Below, one piece after another: positions 43,738-52,799 of a stretch of 64,000 nt of DNA (positions within the stretch are counted from its first letter, which is position 1; every line of letters begins with the position of its first letter). Source of the stretch: a virus; IMG/VR virus record IMGVR_UViG_3300037104_000796, positions 1 through 64,000 of that record. One strand, given 5' to 3'. A program made the translations under genes and the position numbers. The notes beneath the pieces are model-generated. The model was not told where the DNA came from, made no database searches, and saw only the letters and a list, made by a program, of their open reading frames with translations.

Positions 43738-44568
43738 ATGGGTCGCATAAAAAAATTATGTTATAATATAAACGCTTTTGATGCAAGCGAACTGCTTGAA
43801 ACTATGCTTACAGAGATAAAAGACGAAGTTAATTGCGTTAATGCTATATGGCAAGCAAAATCCTATTGGCAAAATCCTATGGATCCTATTGATATGGAAG
43901 AATTACATCGTTTAAAAAAAATAGGTTTAATTGATAATTTAATTGAATTTAAACCTGATTTTTTGGCATATGCTCGTCAACAAGAAACTGACAAAAGAAA
44001 TATGGGAATTATGTGGGCCAGAGAACATGGATATTCTCATGTGTTATCACTAGATGCCGACGAGCTCTACGACAAAGATCAATTCAAAGCTGCTAAAGCA
44101 GAAATTAATGCAAAAGGCTGGCCAATCACATACTGGAGTTACGTAAATTACTACAAAGATTTCAATCATTATTTAGTTTATCCGTTCAGGCCTTTCGTTA
44201 ATGGAATCCACTCAACTTATTTTACATATACCTTCAATGGTCCAGCTCCCGGACCCACTGATCCAACGAGAAGAATTTTGAATCCGCTTAATATAGGTAC
44301 CTATCTGTTTCCAGATGAAGTAATTAGAATGGCGCATGGAGCGTGGATAAGAAAGAATATTCGTAAGAAACTCGAGAACTGGAGTGCTAAAGATAATTTC
44401 AATAGACAACTTATTGATAAATGTGTACAACAATACGAAAATTGGAAAGAAGGTGATAATGCAGTAATGTTATTCAACGTTCCAGATAATAATGTATACG
44501 TAAAGAAATTGGAAACAAAAATTCATAAATTTGAAGTTCCGTGGTTACAAAACAAAAAAGAGGCTTAA
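43738..44568 (+). CDS. Glycosyltransferase-like protein, 276 residues
   Basis: VLSLDADELYDKDQF is a DxD-type sugar-nucleotide site in a GT-A-like fold, and the following WPITYWSYVNYYKDFNHYLVYPFRPF fits family-2-like enzymes that lack a full N-terminal signature. The start MGRIKKLCYNINAFDASELLETML would be the first Rossmann strand and helix. The last four codons (KKEA and stop) are formed by the terminator palindrome. Together with the fusion at 23068 this gives two glycosyltransferases. The acceptor is unknown. Confidence 0.65.
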   Translation: MGRIKKLCYNINAFDASELLETMLTEIKDEVNCVNAIWQAKSYWQNPMDPIDMEELHRLKKIGLIDNLIEFKPDFLAYARQQETDKRNMGIMWAREHGYSHVLSLDADELYDKDQFKAAKAEINAKGWPITYWSYVNYYKDFNHYLVYPFRPFVNGIHSTYFTYTFNGPAPGPTDPTRRILNPLNIGTYLFPDEVIRMAHGAWIRKNIRKKLENWSAKDNFNRQLIDKCVQQYENWKEGDNAVMLFNVPDNNVYVKKLETKIHKFEVPWLQNKKEA

Positions 44569-44580
44569 GCCTCTTTTTTT
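44554..44580. terminator. Bidirectional terminator shared by convergent genes
   Basis: AAAAAAGAGGCTTAAGCCTC followed by seven T is a near-perfect palindrome. It encodes KKEA and the stop codon of both converging genes, which overlap by 4 bases. Confidence 0.9.
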
Positions 44581-45227
44581 ATGGGTGGATGAATTGATAT
44601 ATTTTTATTTTTATTCTTACTAAGTTTTGGTAAACTTTTTCTACGTTCTTGATCTTTTAATGTAGATTTGGCAGACTCTTCGGGTGATTCATCTTCATCA
44701 TTTGTAGATATTGATTCTCTAACTACTTTTCCTTTTCTAGCTGCTTCAATCTTTTCTTTTCTTCTACTTGGAATATTGTCTGTAGTTACACTTACATCAT
44801 CGTAATATTCAACAGGATCGAAGATAACAAGTTTTGTTGTTAGAGGATCAATTTTAACTGGAAGTTGATTATCTTGATCTAAAACAACATAATATTTTAT
44901 TGCGCCATCATCAGTTTGAGCAATTTTATTTACAATTCCAGTTACATATTTTTTATCTGGAGTAGCATTTGATCTTACGGCGATGCCTCTAATTTTTGAA
45001 CCTAACTGAATTTGTTCTACTTGAGAATTTGCATCAACAGTAGGTTTTTGTTCGAGAGTATGATTGAGAGGTTTAATTTCGTAGGTATACATAGAGTTTT
45101 GACCTCCAAAGTTACTAGCACCGCCAAAACCACCTCTGGTTGTGCCACCTAAGCCACCTTTAAAACTATTCATGCTGAAGCCAGCACCGTAGCCTTCTTC
45201 AATTATACTTTCTCTAACTATTTTCAT
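44565..45227 (-). CDS. Tagged virion-associated or accessory protein, 220 residues
   Basis: ATG at 45227 gives MKIVRESIIEEGYGAGFSM; a GTG at 45236 is an alternative. The N-terminus matches the ESLNE-type tag of neighbouring genes. A glycine-rich segment (GGLGGTTRGGFGGASNFGG) follows, then a beta-rich domain (IRGIAVRSNATPDKKYVTGIV...) and a charged tail. It follows the MoxR gene closely, so it may belong to that system. No family is recognised. Confidence 0.65.
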   Translation of the reverse strand: MKIVRESIIEEGYGAGFSMNSFKGGLGGTTRGGFGGASNFGGQNSMYTYEIKPLNHTLEQKPTVDANSQVEQIQLGSKIRGIAVRSNATPDKKYVTGIVNKIAQTDDGAIKYYVVLDQDNQLPVKIDPLTTKLVIFDPVEYYDDVSVTTDNIPSRRKEKIEAARKGKVVRESISTNDEDESPEESAKSTLKDQERRKSLPKLSKNKNKNISIHPPIKKEA

Positions 45228-45228
45228 A

Positions 45229-46893
45229 TTATCCACCCATTACATCTTCACGTTTTCCGAATTTAACATTTCCGAAAGCTTTTCTGAAGATGTCCATTGC
45301 TGGTTTGTATTTTTCTTTTCCTTTAATATCGCCTGTTTCTTGGTGTATGTAAGGATGTGTTTCAACGATTAACCATAAAGCTTTTGCTGCTAATGATGCA
45401 TCACCTAATTTACACCAATACGCAACATAATTTTCAAGTTCCTGCGCAGTTAATTTTTTATCTTTTGATTGTGAACAAGCTGCACCAATTAAAGCGTTAG
45501 CTTGAAGAATATCAAATCCAGTTCCTTTTGCTTTTGGTTTAGGAGCTTTATCAGGATCAGAAAAGATCATCAATATTTCTTTTGGTTTAAATGATTCTAA
45601 TAAAATAAGAAATGCGTTAAATGCTTCAACTGTAGATGAGTGAATTGTTCCAGCCATAACATTTTCCATATCTGATCTTGAAAATACAATATCACCATAA
45701 TTTTGGCATTCTGCAAGCATTTTTGAAAGTGCTTCCCATGTACGAGGAGTTGTGTTAACTTTTACTTCATTATCAAATAGATAATAATGATCTCTGTTAA
45801 AGTCTACGAATGTTAAAATTCTATCATCAATCTTAGCACCTTTTCCCCATTCAATCCATTCATCAACAGTAGGAACAAAATTCCAGTGTTGAAAACGGTT
45901 TGCAAGTGCGGAACCCATTTCAGTTTGACCGCCTTCAGGGTCATCAGTAGTTCTGTTAGATGCAGCAATTATCGCCCATTTACTTCCAAGTTTTCTATCA
46001 CCTACAATTCTTTCGTCAACTAATTTTAAGCAAGTATTTTGTACTTCTGCATTTGCTCTTGAAATTTCATCTAAGAAAATAACTCCGCCTTCGCCATCAT
46101 TTGCGATACTATCTCGTCTTGCATTTTCTTCTGGATCTTCATGAGGTTCGTATGTTGGAAGCCAATTTTTTGGAATATCTCTGGCTTCAATACGTTCTGT
46201 ATTATCTGGTGCAATTATTTTATAAACTGATGGTAATGACCAGTCGTCAGGAGCCATTTTTGATGTTTGAACGTCGATACATCTGTGACCTGGGCCTAAT
46301 GTTTTAATAACTGCTTTTGTAATTGCAGTTTTTCCAATTCCTGGTGCACCCCAAATACAAGGTGACATTAATTTAGGATTTTTTGTTTGTAACAAAATTC
46401 TTTTAACAAGAAAATCTGAACCTACGTTTCTAATTTTATCTGTTCCTGAATAAGGTAATTTAACTGCATCTTCATTAAGTCTTTTAATTACCATATATGC
46501 GAATCTTTTGCTTTCACTTAATCTAGCTAATTTACGATTTGCTTTATTTTTTGCAGCTTGTGCCAAATAATCAGCTTTAATTCTTTTTATAATTTGATCA
46601 CCTGTTTTCATTCCTGCCAAGCCGGGTTCCATTGAAACATCGCCATCATTTGGAATGTATGAAAGAAATTTAGGATTTTTATCTTTGCAAACAACTCCAG
46701 TGTTAACAGGAGGGCTTGCTGGCACTGGTTTATCTTTGTAAAAACCTACAAAGAAATTTCCCACTTTTTTAAAGATTCCTTTAATAAGATTTTTGGCTTT
46801 ATTAAACCAATTAGCTACTACACCTTCGTTCATTGCAGGACCTTCTTTAAGTTGTAAAGTTTCTTCTATTGATTCAGGTACTAATTTTTTCAT
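45229..46893 (-). CDS. MoxR-like AAA+ ATPase, 554 residues
   Basis: The ATPase core has Walker A CIWGAPGIGKTA (K188), Walker B GGVIFLDEIS near residue 272, sensor AIIAASNRT and an arginine finger region LANRFQHW. The first 160 residues are an added domain that begins with the tag-like MKKLVPESIEETLQL and a basic amphipathic stretch (FNKAKNLIKGIFKKVGNFF). MoxR ATPases usually work with a VWA protein to remodel or activate a partner; the VWA gene lies just upstream on this strand. A late-type promoter precedes it. The target is unknown. Confidence 0.85.
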   Translation of the reverse strand: MKKLVPESIEETLQLKEGPAMNEGVVANWFNKAKNLIKGIFKKVGNFFVGFYKDKPVPASPPVNTGVVCKDKNPKFLSYIPNDGDVSMEPGLAGMKTGDQIIKRIKADYLAQAAKNKANRKLARLSESKRFAYMVIKRLNEDAVKLPYSGTDKIRNVGSDFLVKRILLQTKNPKLMSPCIWGAPGIGKTAITKAVIKTLGPGHRCIDVQTSKMAPDDWSLPSVYKIIAPDNTERIEARDIPKNWLPTYEPHEDPEENARRDSIANDGEGGVIFLDEISRANAEVQNTCLKLVDERIVGDRKLGSKWAIIAASNRTTDDPEGGQTEMGSALANRFQHWNFVPTVDEWIEWGKGAKIDDRILTFVDFNRDHYYLFDNEVKVNTTPRTWEALSKMLAECQNYGDIVFSRSDMENVMAGTIHSSTVEAFNAFLILLESFKPKEILMIFSDPDKAPKPKAKGTGFDILQANALIGAACSQSKDKKLTAQELENYVAYWCKLGDASLAAKALWLIVETHPYIHQETGDIKGKEKYKPAMDIFRKAFGNVKFGKREDVMGG

Positions 46894-46910
46894 AATTATG
46901 ATTTGTGTTA

Positions 46911-46926
46911 TTTTATTTTATATATC
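46911..46926 (-). promoter_or_regulatory. Late-type promoter before the MoxR gene
   Basis: The leftward strand reads GATATATAAAATAAAA, 17 bases before the ATG at 46893. Confidence 0.65.
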
Positions 46927-48597
46927 TTATGTCATATCACCTACAGATGTCTTTATAGCTCTTCCGAATGGTTTTTCCCATTCAAAATTGTCATAAACAA
47001 TCCAAATAAATTTGCCTGAATATTTTGGTGTTGCAGGATTACTTGCAAAACCATCAGTCAAAAATACACAAAGGCTAATTGCATCATGATATTCAGATTT
47101 AATCCAATCAAGAGGTTTTTGGAAGTTTGTTCCGCCACCACCCTTAACATTTTTTGGAAGCCAAATTTTAGATCCGCCATGAGGTTTAATAATTTGAATA
47201 GAGCCTTTATCGACTCCATCATCAAAGAAGATAACTATGATTTCTTTAATTTTCTTTGAGAATATAATTGCGTTTATTTCTCCAATAATCTTTTCAAATG
47301 TTTTTCCACCACCGCCACCACTGAATATTGATCCTGAAACGTCTACACAAACTACAACTTTTTTAAGAGCATCTTTTTTAATTTTAAGACCTCTCTTAAG
47401 ATATTCGTCACTTTTGTATAAATATTTTTTGGCACCAATTCTGTATTCTTTTTCAGGTGATAAAGCTGTTCCTACATATGCTTTTAATATTGACTTCCAG
47501 TTTGATGAGGATTTCAATATTTTTCCAATTCTACTAATCAATGCATCACCTCTGCCACTTCCGGCTTCTTTAGCTTTTTGAGCTGCTTTCGATATTTCCT
47601 TAGCATTTGATTCCCATTTGGCACGTGCATCATCTCCAGCTCTGGCTTCTGCTTCATCATACCCTGATGCTGCAGCAATCTGTTCTCCGGTACGTTTATC
47701 GATAATTGCACCGGCTCTTCCACCATCTATTTTTCCTAACTTACTAGCAAGACCTCTTGCATCTGCCGCTGCATCTTCTTGAGCTTGTTTTTGTTTTTTG
47801 GCTTTTTCAGCTTCTGCACCAGCGCCACCGCCTTGGCCTTGTCCAGGTTGCGGTTTTCCTTGACCCTGTCCTTGACCTGGCTGTCCCTGGCCACTACCTT
47901 GTCCCTGGCCTTGTCCCTGACCTTGTCCTTGTCCAGGTTGTCCTTGTCCGGGTTGTCCCTGACCTTTTTGAGGTTGACCATTTCCGGCACTTGGAGGTGG
48001 AGGTGGTAACTTAGGTGGATGTTTTAAAAGATCTGCATAAATTTGTTCTGCAGGGATATTTAAGTATTGTTTATCATACAAACCATGAATTTCATCTAAA
48101 ACAAACTTATCAGTAAAATCATCTGTTGTATCTACAATAATATCATTGATCTCATAATCTGCGGCTATATTGAATAATTCGTGATCAAAACCTTGACCTC
48201 TTTGATCATGCAATAAAATGCAATGCATAATTTCGTGAATGATAACAAATATTTTACCCATCCATGTAAGTTCTGCAGCAAATTCAGGGTTAACAAATAA
48301 TCTAATACCATCAGTAGCCATTGTTTTTATAATCCACGTATAAATAGTTGGGTCCATATCATGAACATAAGGACGATAAAGTGGAGACTGAGTAACAATT
48401 TTGTATTTTGCTTTCTCCATTTCTTCATGAACTTTCTTAACGTTAATAGTTTTTCCTGTGTATGGAGAAATAGCAGCTTCGCTCTCAACTAATTTAGGAA
48501 TTCCCGCAATTACTTCTTTACTTGCTACTTCGTTAATATTTCCTGATCTTAGTTTTTCGAGAAAATCTTCCAATAAAGGATAGTATTCTTGTTGCAT
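46927..48597 (-). CDS. VWA-domain protein with N-terminal metallopeptidase-like domain, 556 residues
   Basis: Residues of about 80-170 hold IHEIMHCILLHDQRGQG, an HExxH metal site (H121, E122, H125) as in the DUF2201 N-terminal domain. A long Gly-Gln-Pro linker (GQGQPGQGQ repeats) covers about residues 200-260. The C-terminus is a VWA domain with MIDAS motif VCVDVSGS (D419, S421, S423) and FLTDG. Such proteins pair with MoxR ATPases. They lie back to back here, the VWA gene first. The pair could modify host or virion complexes; the function is not established. Confidence 0.85.
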   Translation of the reverse strand: MQQEYYPLLEDFLEKLRSGNINEVASKEVIAGIPKLVESEAAISPYTGKTINVKKVHEEMEKAKYKIVTQSPLYRPYVHDMDPTIYTWIIKTMATDGIRLFVNPEFAAELTWMGKIFVIIHEIMHCILLHDQRGQGFDHELFNIAADYEINDIIVDTTDDFTDKFVLDEIHGLYDKQYLNIPAEQIYADLLKHPPKLPPPPPSAGNGQPQKGQGQPGQGQPGQGQGQGQGQGQGSGQGQPGQGQGQGKPQPGQGQGGGAGAEAEKAKKQKQAQEDAAADARGLASKLGKIDGGRAGAIIDKRTGEQIAAASGYDEAEARAGDDARAKWESNAKEISKAAQKAKEAGSGRGDALISRIGKILKSSSNWKSILKAYVGTALSPEKEYRIGAKKYLYKSDEYLKRGLKIKKDALKKVVVCVDVSGSIFSGGGGGKTFEKIIGEINAIIFSKKIKEIIVIFFDDGVDKGSIQIIKPHGGSKIWLPKNVKGGGGTNFQKPLDWIKSEYHDAISLCVFLTDGFASNPATPKYSGKFIWIVYDNFEWEKPFGRAIKTSVGDMT

Positions 48598-48613
48598 AAT
48601 TTTTATTTATTTT

Positions 48614-49264
48614 TTACTGTGAGTATATTTCGCCAGTTACATTACATATTCGTAATATAGTTGCTATGTCTGGAATTAATTTTGATCCTGTTATATGTAA
48701 GTCACCTTTAATTTCTTTAGGAAAATGTTCCAATGTGCCAATAGGATTATTTGACATATACAAATCTCCAATTTTTTCAGGCATAAATTCTAATGAATAC
48801 AAACTATTATCATTAATGTACACTTCACCTTCTATTTTTGTAGCTATTCCTTCTAATGATTCTAATCCGCAATTTGATGCAGCATACGCTCCTATTACCT
48901 GTTTTGGCCCGCCTATTAATCCTGAACTTTTAAGAGGATTGCCACTGCAGAAAAATGAACCCTGAACTAATTCAGGTCCACCTTTTAAATTTTCTAAACC
49001 ACAATTATTTACATGAAAACTTCCGTTAATGTGTGCAAATTTAATATACTCGGGAAATTCTTTAATTTGTTGATGCGAAAAAACAACTGAATCATCTCCG
49101 ATAATTCTCTTTTTGGGTGTTATTCTGTATTTATGTTTTGCTACGCCATGTTCACTCATCCATTTATGAATAAGTTCATCCATACCAATACCCATATTTT
49201 TTACAGGATCGCCATCTTCGGTGAACCCTAAATATTCATTTAAAGATTCTCGAACTAATTTCAT
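48614..49264 (-). CDS. Tagged LRR-like protein, 216 residues
   Basis: The N-terminus MKLVRESLNEYLGF, followed by DGDPVKNMGIG, is the fullest copy of the shared tag. From residue 80 short repeats appear (VNNCGLENLKGGPELVQGSF, ASNCGLESLEGIATKIEGEV, MSNNPIGTLEHFPKEIKGDL) with about 20-residue spacing, an LRR-like beta solenoid. It has no signal peptide. It might be injected with the DNA if the tag is a capsid-targeting sequence; that is a hypothesis. Confidence 0.7.
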   Translation of the reverse strand: MKLVRESLNEYLGFTEDGDPVKNMGIGMDELIHKWMSEHGVAKHKYRITPKKRIIGDDSVVFSHQQIKEFPEYIKFAHINGSFHVNNCGLENLKGGPELVQGSFFCSGNPLKSSGLIGGPKQVIGAYAASNCGLESLEGIATKIEGEVYINDNSLYSLEFMPEKIGDLYMSNNPIGTLEHFPKEIKGDLHITGSKLIPDIATILRICNVTGEIYSQ

Positions 49265-49265
49265 A

Positions 49266-50390
49266 TTATGCTATAATCATATAATCAAGTCTTACTGGAA
49301 AAGATTGTGGGTTAAATACATAAAATCCAGATATTAAATTTTCTACTTGTGACGATGCCGGGTCTTCAGCTGATAACCAAATTTGAAGAAGTCCTATTTT
49401 TTCCCATAAATTATATGAATTAACATAATCAAGATAATCTCCAGCACTGAATATTGCCGGATCGCAATTAACTTGTGAGTTTAATCCTACATCAACACTA
49501 CTAGTATGACTAATGAAGAATGATGATGAATCATAGGTTGCTTGAGTTTGAAATACTGAAACATCTAAAGCGTTTCCATTTATTGACGCGTCCCATAAAG
49601 ATACGTCTGTATATGTGGCAAAAGAACGAATAACACTAACATCAACAGGGGTAAAATATGTTAAATTATTCGTAACATGATTTACTTCTACAAATCTTTC
49701 TGAAAGTAAAATTCCATCAGGATAAGTTATTTTTAAAACATATCCTAACATTGCTCCATTTGGATATTTATATGCTGGAAGATCAGATGATGCATCATCT
49801 GGAAGAAGACCACCATAATACATCGTTCCTGTTGAAGGATTTGGAGTATTCCAAGTAGATGCATTAACTCTGGTTATATCGAAATAATATCCAGCTTTGG
49901 TACTTGAAAAGGATAATACACTAGCATCATATGATGCTTCTATATTAATTCCGTTATTGCCAAAAAGAATATTTAATGCTGTATCAAGAGAAACGCCAGC
50001 ATTATAATTTGATGATGCAGCAACGTATGTTGAAACATATCTAAAATTAGTGTAATAATTAATAGACATGTCTACACTCATAAAAGAATTATTATAACTA
50101 CTATCTAACAAAAAGTTTTGGGTTTTAAAACTAATGCCTTTTGTTAAACCAGCTATATATGTTACTTCTCCTGGCTCTAAAATTTTTGTTTGTATTGTCC
50201 ATGCATCGACATTTAACATTATGTCACCAAGATTCATAGCACCTAAAATGGTGTTACCAGAAACAATACCAACTTGATTTCCGGGTAAAAATTTAAAAAC
50301 ATCGTTTCCAGCACCGTTACTGTCAGGACACGGAGGTAAATCAGGAAAAATGTAATCGTTCGAAATATTATTAAAAAGGTCTTGATACAT
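49266..50390 (-). CDS. Virion structural protein, 374 residues
   Basis: A beta-rich, aspartate-serine-rich protein with segments such as TDVSLWDASINGNALDVSVF that share composition with the fibre proteins on the other strand. GMLGYVLKITYPDGILLSERF-like strands suggest a beta-sandwich. It starts MYQDLFNNISNDYIFPDLPP. Its late-type promoter is weak (AATAAATAAATAAAATAA at about 50401). It may be a baseplate or fibre-attachment component; no family is recognised. Confidence 0.6.
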   Translation of the reverse strand: MYQDLFNNISNDYIFPDLPPCPDSNGAGNDVFKFLPGNQVGIVSGNTILGAMNLGDIMLNVDAWTIQTKILEPGEVTYIAGLTKGISFKTQNFLLDSSYNNSFMSVDMSINYYTNFRYVSTYVAASSNYNAGVSLDTALNILFGNNGINIEASYDASVLSFSSTKAGYYFDITRVNASTWNTPNPSTGTMYYGGLLPDDASSDLPAYKYPNGAMLGYVLKITYPDGILLSERFVEVNHVTNNLTYFTPVDVSVIRSFATYTDVSLWDASINGNALDVSVFQTQATYDSSSFFISHTSSVDVGLNSQVNCDPAIFSAGDYLDYVNSYNLWEKIGLLQIWLSAEDPASSQVENLISGFYVFNPQSFPVRLDYMIIA

Positions 50391-50458
50391 AATTACAGAA
50401 TTATTTTATTTATTTATTCAAGATTTAAAGATGCATATTGCTTTAACTCTTATTTCAT

Positions 50459-50481
50459 AAAAAAAGAGGCCATAGCCTCTT
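50459..50481 (-). terminator. Rho-independent terminator
   Basis: AGAGGC-TATG-GCCTCT on the leftward strand followed by T residues, starting at the stop codon of the gene ending at 50480. Confidence 0.8.
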
Positions 50482-50782
50482 AATAATTCACAGATATTGT
50501 ATGATTACCACTATCCCATTCTTCTTCCGCATCAAAAGGATCATCTTCAACTCTTTCAGCATAAGGTTTAAGATCACTCCAATTCATGTTATTCTGAACC
50601 CAATCAAATATTTCAAATTCATCTTCTAACGCGTGATTTATTTCATCCAAATATTCTTGAGAATCTCTTTCATATCCATCAACTTCAGCATAATAATTTG
50701 CTCGTGATTCAGCTATTACAAATGCCGGTACTTCATAAGTTACACCTTTGTGGAATTTTATGATTAATTTTTTTTCTTTCAT
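50480..50782 (-). CDS. Acidic hypothetical protein, 100 residues
   Basis: A strongly acidic protein (ERDSQEYLDEINHALEDEFEI, then EDDPFDAEEEWDSGN) with a beta N-terminus (KLIIKFHKGVTYEVPAFVI). No family is recognised. Its ATG overlaps the stop codon of the upstream membrane protein when that is read in the -1 frame (50779), as ATGA. This supports the frameshifted reading. Confidence 0.65.
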   Translation of the reverse strand: MKEKKLIIKFHKGVTYEVPAFVIAESRANYYAEVDGYERDSQEYLDEINHALEDEFEIFDWVQNNMNWSDLKPYAERVEDDPFDAEEEWDSGNHTISVNY

Positions 50783-50859
50783 ATTTTATCAAAATTTCTA
50801 TATTCTTTAGGATTTATTGGAATCCCGAATTTATCTATTTTTGGTTCAAGTTTTTTTTT
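50779..50859 (-). other. A9 slippery run and -1 frame extension
   Basis: The mRNA reads CCA followed by nine A and CTTG, which contains the heptamer A AAA AAC. Slipping by -1 gives KKLEPKIDKFG and continues to KEYRNFDKI, then TGA overlapping the next ATG. It is either programmed frameshifting, a mutation or a homopolymer error. Confidence 0.55.
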
Positions 50860-52454
50860 GGAATTGCTTTCGCGTCAATTACTTCAACACCGTCCAAAAT
50901 TACAGAAGCATAATCATCTTTAAGTTCTGGAGGCACCAGGATTGAATCTTGTGGATTCTCATTAACTATATTTAACGGAGTAATAGATTCCTTTTGCTTC
51001 TTTTTATCTATCTTCTCGAGTAACGCTATGACTTCGTCACCCTTAGAGAGTTTGTTGATCTCTTTAAGATTTTTTAACGGTTTTATTTTCTTTTCTTTTA
51101 GCTTTAGAGGATGTACGATTCTTTTTGTTTTTTGCGGAACCTTTACGGCCTCTTTTGGTAGAAGTTCCTGTTCTTTTTTTGGTTCAACCACTTTATTTTT
51201 ATCTTTTGGTGGTCGCCCTCGTTTTTTGATTTCTTTTTTTAAATTCTTATCAACTAACTCAAATTGCGGTAAATTTGCAGACGAAACAGGAGAAGTTTTT
51301 GGAAGTGAAGCAATTGTATCTACGTCAGTTGCTGTTGATTCATTCTCTAATTCTTCTGCATAATCATCAAGAAATTTTTCAATATCTTCAGATGTTTCTT
51401 CTTTACTGGTTGTTTTATCAATTGATTCATTTATTTCTTGAATAGCTTTTTCTGCTGCTGATTCATCATGAATTTCTAATGAATTATTAACATCAGGGGT
51501 TAGTCTTTCAGCCTCGCTATCCATATCATTTATCGCATCTTCTTCGATAGTAGTATTTTTGATATCTGTTTCTTTATCATCAATGATTTCACTCATTTCT
51601 GTACGAGGATTTTTTTCTCCTTTTAAAGATTGAGCAAATTCTTTAGTGGCTTCTTCTTCAGATTGCAAATTAATTTGAAAAGGCTTTTGAAGAACGGGCA
51701 ATCCATTCTCTTTATCAATTGGAGAATTTTTTTCTTTCGATGTTGCATTAGAAACTGTGTTAGCAAGAAGTTCATTTTTTAACGTTTCTAATTGTTCTTC
51801 ACGATCTGGAGCTGTAGATGGTTCTTCGAGAATCCAATCAGTTGGTTTTTCTTCTTTTTTAATGCCATCAACATATTCTTTAGACACACTATTATCGGAA
51901 ATAGGCAAGTTTTCAATAGGATAAGGAATAGATTCTTTTTCTTCTGGCTTTTCTTCTTTAGTCTCATTTTCTTCATTCATGAATTTCATATTCTGAGCAA
52001 CTAAAGCAGTCATACCTAAAGCAACAATAGGAAGTAAAGCACCTGATATCCACGATATAATCATTTGATATATTTCAGGATTTGATGATTGCACACCAAA
52101 TAAAATTGCTTTTTGCCAATATATCCAATCATTACTGCCGCTTTGAGCCATATATTTAAATGATGCATAAACGTTTGCAGTAACTTGTAAAGCAGTTAAA
52201 AGAAACATTAAAGCCCACGGCAAATATTTCCCTTTATTCTTTTCCGACATTAATATTGAAAACAATACTGATGCTTGACCTACTTCGTATGTCAAACCAA
52301 GAAGTACTGCTAAACTCATTGTATTTGCCAAGTGAAAGAATGTAATAGAGTGTAATGTTGATACAAACCCTACACACAAATACAAAAGCGCAAATGTTAT
52401 GATAAGTCCCCAATAGAGACCTCTGTTTGTAATTTTAAACTTTCCTAATTTCAT
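50835..52454 (-). CDS. Membrane protein with long charged tail and a 3' frameshift site, 539 residues
   Basis: The first 170 residues contain about four transmembrane helices (GLYWGLIITFALLYLCVGFV, MSLAVLLGLTYEVGQASVLF, LPWALMFLLTALQVTANVYA, WISGALLPIVALGMTALVA). The rest is a long, low-complexity charged cytoplasmic tail, including an AT-hook-like KKRGRPPKDKNK. The zero frame stops at 50835, just after a run of nine A (50859-50851). In the -1 frame the protein runs on to 50779 and ends in ATGA overlap with the next gene. The function is unknown; the host membrane is the likely location. Confidence 0.7.
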   Translation of the reverse strand: MKLGKFKITNRGLYWGLIITFALLYLCVGFVSTLHSITFFHLANTMSLAVLLGLTYEVGQASVLFSILMSEKNKGKYLPWALMFLLTALQVTANVYASFKYMAQSGSNDWIYWQKAILFGVQSSNPEIYQMIISWISGALLPIVALGMTALVAQNMKFMNEENETKEEKPEEKESIPYPIENLPISDNSVSKEYVDGIKKEEKPTDWILEEPSTAPDREEQLETLKNELLANTVSNATSKEKNSPIDKENGLPVLQKPFQINLQSEEEATKEFAQSLKGEKNPRTEMSEIIDDKETDIKNTTIEEDAINDMDSEAERLTPDVNNSLEIHDESAAEKAIQEINESIDKTTSKEETSEDIEKFLDDYAEELENESTATDVDTIASLPKTSPVSSANLPQFELVDKNLKKEIKKRGRPPKDKNKVVEPKKEQELLPKEAVKVPQKTKRIVHPLKLKEKKIKPLKNLKEINKLSKGDEVIALLEKIDKKKQKESITPLNIVNENPQDSILVPPELKDDYASVILDGVEVIDAKAIPKKNLNQK

Positions 52455-52470
52455 AATATTTATTTTGTGT

Positions 52471-52782
52471 TTAATTTATTTTTTTCCACCCTTTTTCGTC
52501 AGTGTTAGGTGTGCATTCTTTTTCAATTGTAACATTTATATTTGCATAATCACCATATTTAATAGCTACAGCATCTTTAATAAACATTTCAAGATCAATA
52601 CCTTCAAATGGATTTGAATCTCCTAAGCATACAAATATTTCTTCTGTAAGTTTATTGAAATAAACATCACCATATTCTCCATTACAAATAATCGCAATAG
52701 CCTCAGCATATTCTTTTAATTTCCTAATATTAACTTTTTTGGACATAATTTCTTCATTCAAAGATTCTCTAATTAATTTCAT
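52471..52782 (-). CDS. Tagged small protein, 103 residues
   Basis: It starts MKLIRESLNEEIMSKK, another copy of the shared N-terminal tag with an L-N-E site. The remaining residues (KEYAEAIAIICNGEYGDVYF...) form a small alpha/beta domain with no recognised motif. It precedes the membrane protein gene in a leftward unit. Confidence 0.65.
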   Translation of the reverse strand: MKLIRESLNEEIMSKKVNIRKLKEYAEAIAIICNGEYGDVYFNKLTEEIFVCLGDSNPFEGIDLEMFIKDAVAIKYGDYANINVTIEKECTPNTDEKGWKKIN

Positions 52783-52799
52783 TGTTTTATTTTATTTAT

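Noticed and set aside
47757-48014. Forward open frames opposite the Gly-Gln-rich linker of the VWA protein
   Set aside because: They are low-complexity shadows of a repetitive coding stretch, without start context.
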